Source: Virgibacillus sp. NKC19-3
Lineage (GTDB): Bacteria; Bacillota; Bacilli; Bacillales; Amphibacillaceae
Direction: 5' to 3'
Length of the DNA stretch: 64,000 bases
Assembly (NCBI RefSeq): GCF_019837165.1
Contig: NZ_JAGYHC010000001.1
Location: forward strand, 2,480,001-2,544,000
Part shown: positions 47,188 to 54,927 of the stretch, in pieces
Numbering within the stretch: the stretch's first letter is position 1
Layout of the letters: each line of letters starts with the position of its first letter
Made by a program: the position numbers and the translations under genes
Notes under the pieces: generated by a model
What the model saw: the letters and a program-made list of their open reading frames with translations, nothing else
What the model was told of the DNA's origin: nothing
Database searches by the model: none

Positions 47188-48921
47188 TTATTCATGATCC
47201 ATTGGGTTATCATATTTTTTCGTCAGCACATTAAATGCGGTAAGAACAATCCACACTGCAAAAACGAATATGATCGCTCCAAGGACAAATAATAATATAT
47301 CTGACTCTGTTCCATACCATGCCCATTCAAAGAAAACCTGCTGGAACATGGCGTATAATGTCATAAACATCAAGAAAATCATTGGGATTAATGTAATCGC
47401 ATAATTACGCCCTTGTCGCTTCAACCAAATAGAGATTAACAATAAACTTATCCCGGCAAGCAATTGATTCGATGTTCCAAATAAAGGCCATATTAGATAA
47501 CCACCAGAGCCAAAACCTTGTGGCCCTTGGGGAAGCAATACTAATGCCGCACTTGAGACAACAGCTACAGAACTTGCCACATGTTTTTTTGATAATTGAG
47601 GAACTTTATATTCAACACCCAATTCCCCAATAATATAGCGTAGCAACCGTACAGAAGTATCCAACGATGTAGCAGCAAAACTTACTACAATGATAGAGAC
47701 AATCGTTGTAGCGATATCAGGTGGTATTGCTATCCCGGAAGCCAGATTAGCAGCGCCTTCTACAAATACACCGAGACCTGCACCATTTGCTTCTGTAAAG
47801 CTACCATACGTTTCAAAAAATGCATCTGCATTTGCAAATAAAGTGCCAGCAGCAATAATCGAAATTAACGCTAATATACCTTCACCGACAGCTCCAAAAT
47901 AACCAACAAAACGTGCATCGGTATCCTTATCCAGCTGTTTGGATGACGTTCCGGATGAAACCAATCCATGAAAACCGGAAATAGCCCCACATGCGATCGT
48001 AATAAATAAAAGCGGGAACCAAGACGTATCTGGATTTGAATTTGTAACAGGTGCAGACATTTCGGGATTTAGGAAAAGTAAGCCCAAATATAGGATGCTG
48101 AGCCCTACAACAAGCTGATGTGAATTAATAAAATCTCTTGGTTGCAGCAATTTCCAAACCGGTAATGTGGATGCAAAATAAACATAAACCATTAATATAA
48201 CAATCCAGATCAGAAATGCGGAGGAAACTGCTCCTAAACCTAATAAACCGGTACTTCCCTCTCCGCCAAAGTATCTAACCAGATCAATCTGGAGAAAATC
48301 AACTCTACTTGTTATGATAGCGACTCCGTACATAATCGCAAGCCCAATTAAAGAAGGTCCCAACATCTTTTTATTTCCCTTGTACACAGCGTACCCAATC
48401 CAAATTGCAATCGGTATTTGAATAAATACCGGCAATACGCTGGCTGGATACTCGATAAACTGATTCGCAACCACCCATGTAAATACAGCATTAACCATTA
48501 ATAATAATATTAAGATAATAAATAAAAATAAAATCTTCGCTCGCTGCCCAATTAACCGGTTTGCCAGAGTTCCGATCGATTGCCCTTTATTACGGACGGA
48601 AACAACCAGTGTACCAAAATCATGCACCCCTGCAGCAAAAACTGTACCGAGGATAACCCATATAAATGCAGGTAGCCACCCCCAGTATAATGCTACTGCT
48701 GGACCCATTATCGGCGCTGCTCCAGCAACAGATGTGAAATGATGCCCCCATAGCACAAATTTATTTGTCGGCACAAAATCCACACCATCTTTGTACTTAT
48801 GCGCTGGTGTGACATAATCAGGATCCAGACGATAGATCTTTTCTGCCACAAACTTTGAATAATAGCGATACCCTAAGGCTAATATAATAATCCCTATCAG
48901 CGCAACTAAAATCCCCGACAT
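47188..48921 (-). CDS. cstA: Carbon starvation protein CstA
   Basis: 577 residues with many membrane segments. GHHFTSVAGAAPIMGPAVAL, FWPAFIW-like GWLPAFIWVILGTVFAAGVHDF, and SGFHGLVSSGTSSKQL are CstA signatures. CstA proteins take up pyruvate or peptides when carbon is limited. ATG 48921 with GGGGGGGAG just upstream is chosen; longer in-frame starts have no ribosome site. First gene of a four-gene operon; its leader holds a 10-bp dyad. Confidence 0.93.
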   Translation of the reverse strand: MSGILVALIGIIILALGYRYYSKFVAEKIYRLDPDYVTPAHKYKDGVDFVPTNKFVLWGHHFTSVAGAAPIMGPAVALYWGWLPAFIWVILGTVFAAGVHDFGTLVVSVRNKGQSIGTLANRLIGQRAKILFLFIILILLLMVNAVFTWVVANQFIEYPASVLPVFIQIPIAIWIGYAVYKGNKKMLGPSLIGLAIMYGVAIITSRVDFLQIDLVRYFGGEGSTGLLGLGAVSSAFLIWIVILMVYVYFASTLPVWKLLQPRDFINSHQLVVGLSILYLGLLFLNPEMSAPVTNSNPDTSWFPLLFITIACGAISGFHGLVSSGTSSKQLDKDTDARFVGYFGAVGEGILALISIIAAGTLFANADAFFETYGSFTEANGAGLGVFVEGAANLASGIAIPPDIATTIVSIIVVSFAATSLDTSVRLLRYIIGELGVEYKVPQLSKKHVASSVAVVSSAALVLLPQGPQGFGSGGYLIWPLFGTSNQLLAGISLLLISIWLKRQGRNYAITLIPMIFLMFMTLYAMFQQVFFEWAWYGTESDILLFVLGAIIFVFAVWIVLTAFNVLTKKYDNPMDHE

Positions 48922-48950
48922 TTTTCTCCCCCCCATTTTAGGAATCATCT

Positions 48951-48976
48951 GACTATTTTTGGATAAAAAAATAGTC
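48951..48976 (-). promoter_or_regulatory. 10-bp dyad in the cstA leader
   Basis: GACTATTTTT, six bases, AAAAATAGTC, ending 30 bases upstream of the cstA start. TTGACT overlaps it on the minus strand. Candidate operator. Confidence 0.45.
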
Positions 48977-49081
48977 AACTTTACCCTAATTAAAGCTATG
49001 TTTGTTTGATAATATGTAGTACAACTTTCATTTTATTTAATAATGATATAATTGTAAACAATTTTGAACCTTTTCATGTGG

Positions 49082-49120
49082 AATAAAAGTAAAAGCCTAA
49101 ACCTTTGTAACGGCTTAGGC
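49082..49120 (-). terminator. Terminator of the ion-transporter-like gene
   Basis: Minus strand GCCTAAGCC / GGTTTAGGC (one G-U) then TTTTACTTTTATT. Confidence 0.75.
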
Positions 49121-49132
49121 CCTCATAATTCG

Positions 49133-50554
49133 TTAAAAAATAAGTACAGCAACCAACGTTGATACGAATAATCCGAGAATAACCGGGAAAAAGTTTTTAC
49201 GAACCAGTGACATAACAGAAACGCCGCAAAAGCCTGCGATTGCAATCAGTGATGACCATGCGACAAGTGTTCCACCACCAGTCCAAATCGATCCCAATTG
49301 CCCAATGGCGGCAAGAGTACCAGCATCAATAGTCCCCGTTTCAAGTGAAGCAGCCAATGCGCCTGTGATCGGTAGTCCGGAGAATCCTGAGCCATCAAGC
49401 CCGGTAATGATACCGATGATCAATACGCTAAAAGCAGCAAGCAAGGAGCTTTCAGGCAAAAATCCTTGAGTGGATTGCACAAGGTCAAACAATAATGCAG
49501 GTGGATTTTCATCTAAACTTAAGATATTCCCGGAAAAATCCGAACTCCCCAGAAAGAAAAAGCCCGCGATTGGAATAACCGGTCCCATTGCTTTAAAAGC
49601 AAACACAAACCCATCCGTAATATGGTTTGTAATATAATCCAATGCATGCTCACGTCCAAAAGCTACCGTCGATAATAACAACAGAATCACGGCAACCCCA
49701 CCAACAAAAGCAGCTCCATCTCCACCTTCAAGTCCACTCATTCTTCCGGAGATAAGCTTTTCGTAAACCATATAAACCACTACCCCAACCAGTACTAATG
49801 GGACTATAGTGGCAAATAATTTACTCCACATCGTTAAATGTAACGTTTTTGGATTATTTGTTGATTCCGTTGTAGATTGTAATTTCTGCAGATCAACGTC
49901 ATTTAATTTATCATCTTTCGTACGAATTGACTTTCGATAAAGAAAATATGCTAAAAGAATCGCAGTTCCTCCAGCTATGAAAGATAGAATCAATGCTTTA
50001 TCCGCAACCAAAGTCGTATCAATTCCAGCAGAGGTTGCTGACAGACTAGGTGCTACTTGCACCACATAATCAGAGGAAAGCGCCATTCCCTGCCCGGCAA
50101 TAGCAATCGCAACCGCAGCAGTCATGACCGGTAAGCCTGCCCGTACTGCAGCAGGAACAAGTAGTGCACAGATTAAAGGAACAGCAGGTGTTGGCCAGAA
50201 GAAAAGTGAAATCACATAGGTCACGCCAACAAGAACAAAATAAGACACATGCCCATTAATCATCATCTTCTGGATAGGCTGAATCATTTTCCTATCTGCC
50301 CCAAGATCACGTAAAGAATAAAGAAGAGCCAACATAAAGGTAATAATTAAAAATATACTAAAAAGTTCTTGAGCTGCTACAAGATTGGCATTGAAAATTG
50401 CTGTAAACCCTTCAATTATACTTCCATTGTATACCCAAGCGATTATAAATGTCCCTAACAATGAAGGGAGTACAACACCTCTTCGAAAAATCATAGTACC
50501 TATAATCGCAAGTGTAAATAAACCATATAACCAATGAGCTATTGTCAGCTCCAT
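49133..50554 (-). CDS. Ion-transporter superfamily permease, substrate unknown
   Basis: 473 residues with about 11-12 hydrophobic segments. MELTIAHWLYGLFTLAIIGT, FWPTPAVPLICALLVPAAVR and GLDGSGFSGLPITGALAASL suggest two inverted repeats like those of organic-acid/proton or Na+ carriers (IT or GntP-like). No specific family is certain. ATG 50554 sits behind GGGAGGAAGCGTAT. It is followed by a terminator and preceded by a palindromic repeat. Confidence 0.7.
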   Translation of the reverse strand: MELTIAHWLYGLFTLAIIGTMIFRRGVVLPSLLGTFIIAWVYNGSIIEGFTAIFNANLVAAQELFSIFLIITFMLALLYSLRDLGADRKMIQPIQKMMINGHVSYFVLVGVTYVISLFFWPTPAVPLICALLVPAAVRAGLPVMTAAVAIAIAGQGMALSSDYVVQVAPSLSATSAGIDTTLVADKALILSFIAGGTAILLAYFLYRKSIRTKDDKLNDVDLQKLQSTTESTNNPKTLHLTMWSKLFATIVPLVLVGVVVYMVYEKLISGRMSGLEGGDGAAFVGGVAVILLLLSTVAFGREHALDYITNHITDGFVFAFKAMGPVIPIAGFFFLGSSDFSGNILSLDENPPALLFDLVQSTQGFLPESSLLAAFSVLIIGIITGLDGSGFSGLPITGALAASLETGTIDAGTLAAIGQLGSIWTGGGTLVAWSSLIAIAGFCGVSVMSLVRKNFFPVILGLFVSTLVAVLIF

Positions 50555-50651
50555 ATACGCTTCCTCCCATGATGAATAGTTCTATAGCCTATGCATGGAA
50601 GAGGAAAAGCGCTACAAATAAACACGACTCATCGTTTCCTTCTCATAAATG

Positions 50652-50756
50652 TAAGAGGCCGGGAAAAGTGTTTTTAACAAATAAATTCCAAACATATATC
50701 GCTTCCGTAATGTTCGTTTTCTTAGTTAAACACGTTTGCTTTGTCCCAACCTCTTA
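50652..50756. repeat. Palindromic intergenic repeat, copy 1
   Basis: 105 bp with ends TAAGAGGCCGGGA and TCCCAACCTCTTA. The core TTCGTTTTCTTAGTTAAACACGTTTG (split over 50713-50738) matches copy 3 in the same orientation. It lies between the thiT 3' end and the permease gene. Confidence 0.85.
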
Positions 50757-50776
50757 TGTGAGCGAATAATTAATTG

Positions 50777-51349
50777 TTAAGCAGTTTTCACTAATGTCCT
50801 CGGCTGCTTATGAAATAGAAAGAACACGATGGCCGTACACAATATAAATGATGGTAGCATATAAGAAATATTGTACACGAGGGAATAGATCCAAACAGGC
50901 TGTCCCTCAATAGCCGACTCAAAAAATACAATACCAGCAACATAATGGGCAATAAAACGTAAACTTGATCCCAAGAGTACTCCTAACGTAATATATGAAA
51001 GATAAGCTTTTGTCCTACCTTCTTTAACTGCTTGCTGAACTTGCTTAGCAAAAACACCTGCAAAACCCAAAACGGTAAAAGCAAGCCCATATTCAATCAA
51101 GCCTTGCAGTGGGTGCAGAATATAGGACACACCTACAGCAACCTGCATAATCCCCCATAGGAATCCGGATAACAGCCCTCCTTTTAATCCCCAGCGAAAT
51201 GCAACGATAAATATAGGTATCATGGCAAATGAAATCGAACCACCCATTGCCCATATTTTAAATGATAGACCCGGGATAATATCCAGAAGTAATGCTAGTG
51301 CCGTGAAAATTGCAACCTCAACTAAAAATAATATTTTGTTGGAACTCAT
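50777..51349 (-). CDS. thiT: ThiT, thiamine-binding S component of an ECF transporter
   Basis: 190 residues, six membrane segments. AMGGSISFAMIPIFIVAFRW and GLKGGLLSGFLWGIMQ are the ThiT pattern; ILHPLQGLIEYGLAF contributes to the thiamine pocket. Works with the ECF energising module encoded elsewhere. Preceded by a TPP riboswitch and intrinsic terminator, so expression should drop when thiamine is plentiful. GGGGAGG precedes ATG 51349. Confidence 0.94.
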   Translation of the reverse strand: MSSNKILFLVEVAIFTALALLLDIIPGLSFKIWAMGGSISFAMIPIFIVAFRWGLKGGLLSGFLWGIMQVAVGVSYILHPLQGLIEYGLAFTVLGFAGVFAKQVQQAVKEGRTKAYLSYITLGVLLGSSLRFIAHYVAGIVFFESAIEGQPVWIYSLVYNISYMLPSFILCTAIVFFLFHKQPRTLVKTA

Positions 51350-51380
51350 TTTATTACCTCCCCTTTTTAAAGCAATCTAC

Positions 51381-51438
51381 ACAAAAAAAGCAATGCCAAG
51401 GGGAAGACTTCCTGATGGAGGAATCCGCTCACATTACT
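51381..51438 (-). terminator. Riboswitch-controlled terminator before thiT
   Basis: Minus strand AAGTAATG ... CATTGCTT with a long paired interior (GGAAG/CTTCC), then TTTTTTT. Confidence 0.8.
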
Positions 51439-51454
51439 TTTATCCCATCAAAAA

Positions 51455-51545
51455 ACCACCATCCCTACGCTAGTACTAACTAACAGGTTCGAAGGGTCAG
51501 AACAAAATTGTTCACTCTCAGCCAAACGGCTCCCCCTGCAGGCTT
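51455..51545 (-). promoter_or_regulatory. TPP riboswitch (THI element)
   Basis: Minus strand shows all landmarks in order: GGGGAGCC, GGCTGAGAGTG, GACCCTT, GAACCTG, a TAGTACTAGCG variant of the TACCAGCG segment and GTAGGGA. It sits directly upstream of thiT and its terminator. Confidence 0.95.
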
Positions 51546-51621
51546 TTCATTCACTTTTTTTGTTACCTACTATTCTACCTCATATAGCAGACAATGACAA
51601 TGCATACACCGCATCCGCAGG

Positions 51622-53406
51622 TTATAGCGCTAAAAATTCTTCGACATCATTCACACATAACTGAATGGCATTTTCCCAGAAATCCGTTTTCGTTATATCT
51701 ACATTCAGATGTTTGTTTGCGAGATCTTCTACATTCATACTGCCTGTATCCCTTAACAATGCAATATAATCATCTTCAAAGCTACCGCCTTTTTCCTTCG
51801 CATATGCATAGATACCGAGACTAAATAAATAACCAAACGTATACGGGAAATTATAAAATGGTACTCCTGTCATGTGGAAATGCAATTTGGATGCCCAAAA
51901 GTTTGGATCATAATCCTTAACTGAATCACAATACGCTTCTTTCTGTGCCTCAACCATTAATTCATTTAATCGTTGGACGGAGACCATTCCCTGTTTTCGT
52001 TCTTCATAGAAACGATTTTCAAACATAAACCGGGCGTGGATATTCATGAAAAATGCCACACTGCGTTTTATTTTATCTTCCAATAACATCATCTTTTCAT
52101 CCCTACTCCTCGCACGTTTAACAGACGCATCAGCTACAATCATTTCTGCAAACGTCGAAGCTGTTTCAGCAACATTCATCGCATATCCCTGATTCAATCC
52201 ATTAACGTCATTCATGACATGTTGATGGTATGCATGCCCAAGTTCATGGGCAAGTGTAGCAATATTGGACGGGGTACCGGAATACGTCATGAAAATACGA
52301 GTTTGTTCACTGTCCGGAAAGCTTGTACAAAAACCGCCTGGTCGTTTTCCTGGACGATCTTCTGCTTCGATCCACTGTTTATCAAATGCCATTTGCGCGA
52401 AATCGGCCATTTTCGGACTGAACGCACGAAATTGTTCAACAATAAATGTCGCACCTTCTGTATAACTCGACGTTTTAACCGAATCTGTTAATGGTGCTTC
52501 CACATCATACATACTTAATTTTTCCAACCCCAACAGTTCTGCCTTCTTCTGCAGATAATCAACAAAATGACTTTTTTTATTCGTGATAGCAGTCCACATC
52601 GCATCAAGGGTTTCTTTTTTCATTCGATTAAGGGCTAATGGTTCTTTTAACACACTTTCCCAGTTACGGTGTTTATATTTCTGCAGACGGAAACCAGCCA
52701 AATGATTTAATGTCTGACCAAATAAATCAGCTTGACTACTCCATGCCTCATCCAATTGGTTGGATACATATTTACGAACGGATCTATCCGGATTGGTTAG
52801 TTTATTGGAAGCCTGTCCAACCGAATATAATTTGATCTCCCCCTTCTCTTCAATCTCTACACTCATATTTCCGACAATCGTTCCATACATCTGATTCCAT
52901 GCATCATAGCCATCAACAGCAAGATCATTCATTAATATTTCTTCTTTTACGGATAACTGCTCTTTCGCCTGCTGCCTGCTTTCATTTAAAATAAAGGAAA
53001 GTTCTGCTAACTCCGGCTGGGTTAACAAGGTATCCCACATGTCATCATCAATGGCGGCTAACTTCTGATTAAAATTTGTTTTTATCCCGCTCATTTCAGC
53101 CTTCAGAACATTTCGCTGTCCATCTAAAAGTTTTGCTTTTTCGTCCTTTACATCTTGAGCAGTTAAACAACTGACAAACGCAGAAGCTTCAGTTACTTTT
53201 TTCCTCACATCTTCAAGTTGTTGAACAATGTCTATGAGATCTTGAATATTTTCTTCATCCGAGGCTGGCCTATATCTATCTACAGTTGCTGCAAGCCTTT
53301 CCATATCATTCCTTAAGTTATGAACATATGTAAAAAATTCCGCAGACTCGCTTCCCCCAGGAAAAATCACATCCAAATCCCATGTTGGATTATACGTTTG
53401 TTGCAT
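51622..53406 (-). CDS. pepF: M3 family oligoendopeptidase (PepF-like)
   Basis: 594 residues. Zinc protease motif ATLAHELGHAYHQH (HExxH, about residue 391) with the third ligand in MNVAETASTFAEMIV. Cytosolic oligopeptide hydrolase. AAAGGAG precedes ATG 53406. Alone between the thiT riboswitch and the holin gene. Confidence 0.93.
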   Translation of the reverse strand: MQQTYNPTWDLDVIFPGGSESAEFFTYVHNLRNDMERLAATVDRYRPASDEENIQDLIDIVQQLEDVRKKVTEASAFVSCLTAQDVKDEKAKLLDGQRNVLKAEMSGIKTNFNQKLAAIDDDMWDTLLTQPELAELSFILNESRQQAKEQLSVKEEILMNDLAVDGYDAWNQMYGTIVGNMSVEIEEKGEIKLYSVGQASNKLTNPDRSVRKYVSNQLDEAWSSQADLFGQTLNHLAGFRLQKYKHRNWESVLKEPLALNRMKKETLDAMWTAITNKKSHFVDYLQKKAELLGLEKLSMYDVEAPLTDSVKTSSYTEGATFIVEQFRAFSPKMADFAQMAFDKQWIEAEDRPGKRPGGFCTSFPDSEQTRIFMTYSGTPSNIATLAHELGHAYHQHVMNDVNGLNQGYAMNVAETASTFAEMIVADASVKRARSRDEKMMLLEDKIKRSVAFFMNIHARFMFENRFYEERKQGMVSVQRLNELMVEAQKEAYCDSVKDYDPNFWASKLHFHMTGVPFYNFPYTFGYLFSLGIYAYAKEKGGSFEDDYIALLRDTGSMNVEDLANKHLNVDITKTDFWENAIQLCVNDVEEFLAL

Positions 53407-53483
53407 CCAATCGCTCTCCTTTAATAAAGAATATTTTAACCTATCTTTCCATTATAACGAAAAGTAAAATATTTTCATCCTAA

Positions 53484-53522
53484 AATAAAGAACAGAAAAG
53501 AAGAAATTTCCTGTTCTTTATT
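53484..53522 (-). terminator. Terminator of the holin gene
   Basis: AAAGAACAG / CTGTTCTTT with a 15-base interior and T-rich flank on minus. Confidence 0.75.
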
Positions 53523-53760
53523 TCTTAGGCCGTGTTAAACCTTTCTCCAGTAATGCTTCTTTTTGCCTCTGTCCTTTTTTTGTTACATAATTATTTTTGA
53601 ACCAGGCGATTAAAGAAGCAATAACCGTAAATAAAACAGAGAAAAATTGTTCCACAAATACACTATCGATTGGCAGTGGTGATTTATCAAATAAAACAAG
53701 AATTTGGTTTATAAGAGCTACTAGTAATGCAATGGTACGAATTATTGTACCTTTGTCCAT
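53518..53760 (-). CDS. Lone SPP1-type phage holin
   Basis: 80 residues with two hydrophobic segments (about 8-26 and 36-55; IIRTIALLVALINQILVLFD and FFSVLFTVIASLIAWFKNNY) and a very basic tail, the pattern of the SPP1 holin family (XhlB-like). AAGGAGG precedes ATG 53760. No endolysin or other phage gene is close. It could be a prophage relic or a cell-owned holin. Confidence 0.85.
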   Translation of the reverse strand: MDKGTIIRTIALLVALINQILVLFDKSPLPIDSVFVEQFFSVLFTVIASLIAWFKNNYVTKKGQRQKEALLEKGLTRPKK

Positions 53761-53784
53761 TGTTTCACCTCCTTGTTAACTCGG

Positions 53785-53890
53785 TATCGGGAAAATCTGT
53801 AATAAAGGTTGCCTTGCCTTTACTTCGCTGCACTTACTATCGTAAGCCTCTTCGGTAGGACGGGCATTTAGCGAAGTCCCAGGACCGATA
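53785..53890. other. Three-tier nested palindrome upstream of the holin gene
   Basis: Outer TATCGG/CCGATA (53785, 53885), middle ACTTCGCT/AGCGAAGT (53822-53829, 53870-53877), inner CTATCG/CGGTAG. It lies in a 367-base intergenic region between divergent holin and yceI genes that holds no ORF. Could be a structured leader RNA or a repeat element. Confidence 0.5.
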
Positions 53891-54045
53891 ATTTAGCCAA
53901 TGAACAGTAAGATAGTAGGTATATTTTCTTAACTGCCAGAGGAAAATAACGTATATACTATTATTTTCAATTCATTGCAATATTGGAACGGCGAATCACA
54001 TAAATCGTTTTTCTGCCTATAAAAGAAAACGAAGAATTTTAATTC

Positions 54046-54102
54046 TTGACATTATCGGTTTATCATTTTATACTAGGTAACATAAAGTAACCAGCGTGTT
54101 AC
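54046..54102 (+). promoter_or_regulatory. yceI promoter with operator-like repeats
   Basis: TTGACA (54046-54051), 17 bases, TATACT (54069-54074). GTAACA (54077) and TGTTAC (54097) form an inverted pair over the start site; GTAAC is also repeated directly at 54087. Probably a repressor site. Confidence 0.65.
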
Positions 54103-54127
54103 ATACTTATATATGGAGGGATTTATA

Positions 54128-54664
54128 ATGACAAAAACAACCTGGAGTGTAGACACTGCACATAGTGAGATTGGATTTTCCGTAAAGCATATGATGATAT
54201 CAAAAGCAAAAGGGGCGTTTGATAACTTTAGCGCTGAAATCGAAGCTAATGTTGATGATCTCACAGATTCAAAAGTGGAAGTAAAAATCGACGCAAGCAG
54301 CATTAATACTCGCCAAGAAGGACGAGACGAGCACTTGCGTTCAGCAGATTTCTTTGATGTTGAAAATCATCCAACCATCACCTTTGTTGCAACTGACATC
54401 AAGAAAAAATCAGCTAATAACTATGATATCACAGGAGATTTAACAATAATTGGAACGACCAAACCGGTTACAGTTGATGTTGAATTTGAAGGTCAAAGTA
54501 AAGATCCAATGAGCGGTGATATAGTTGCTGGATTCAGCGGTGAAACAACAATCAACCGTAAAGATTTTGGCTTAACCTGGAATACTGCAGTTGAAACTGG
54601 TGGCGTTCTGGTTGGAGATGAAGTTAAAATTCATGTAGAAATCGAAGCACACAAAGAAGCATAA
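54128..54664 (+). CDS. YceI family lipid-binding protein
   Basis: 178 residues, no signal peptide. WSVDTAHSEIGFSVKHMMIS, then GRDEHLRSADFFDVENHPTI and GLTWNTAVETGGVLVGDEV are YceI signatures. The lipocalin-like barrel binds isoprenoid chains in known members; physiological role in Bacillaceae is unclear, often linked to acid or redox stress. GGAGGG precedes ATG 54128. Confidence 0.93.
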   Translation: MTKTTWSVDTAHSEIGFSVKHMMISKAKGAFDNFSAEIEANVDDLTDSKVEVKIDASSINTRQEGRDEHLRSADFFDVENHPTITFVATDIKKKSANNYDITGDLTIIGTTKPVTVDVEFEGQSKDPMSGDIVAGFSGETTINRKDFGLTWNTAVETGGVLVGDEVKIHVEIEAHKEA

Positions 54665-54671
54665 ATAGAAA

Positions 54672-54709
54672 AACAGGCTGTATTTTCTAACCGAAAATAC
54701 AGCTTTTTC
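54672..54709 (+). terminator. Terminator of yceI
   Basis: GCTGTATTTTC / GAAAATACAGC and a T run. Confidence 0.88.
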
Positions 54710-54805
54710 ATAGTATAACATTACCAGCTCAGTAGTACTGATTGCGATGCCACAGGTGCAGGCAGAAGTAAAGTTGCACTTTGTAGTAAGGAGAAGACTC
54801 ATATG

Positions 54806-54836
54806 CTGGCTCCGCCAGAGGCTTATATACTAAGCC
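54806..54836 (+). other. Two adjacent hairpins upstream of aconitase
   Basis: CTGGC-TCC-GCCAG (54806-54818) and GGCTTA-TATAC-TAAGCC (54820-54836) in the 260-base gap before the aconitase gene. No T run. Could be part of its leader; a regulatory role is not shown. Confidence 0.35.
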
Positions 54837-54927
54837 CGGCTTTCTAATTTCTAAATATTATTAGTTTTAATTATCTGCGTATGAGGTAAACTATAAGGAG
54901 AACTGTTATGAAAGGAAGGAATAATTT

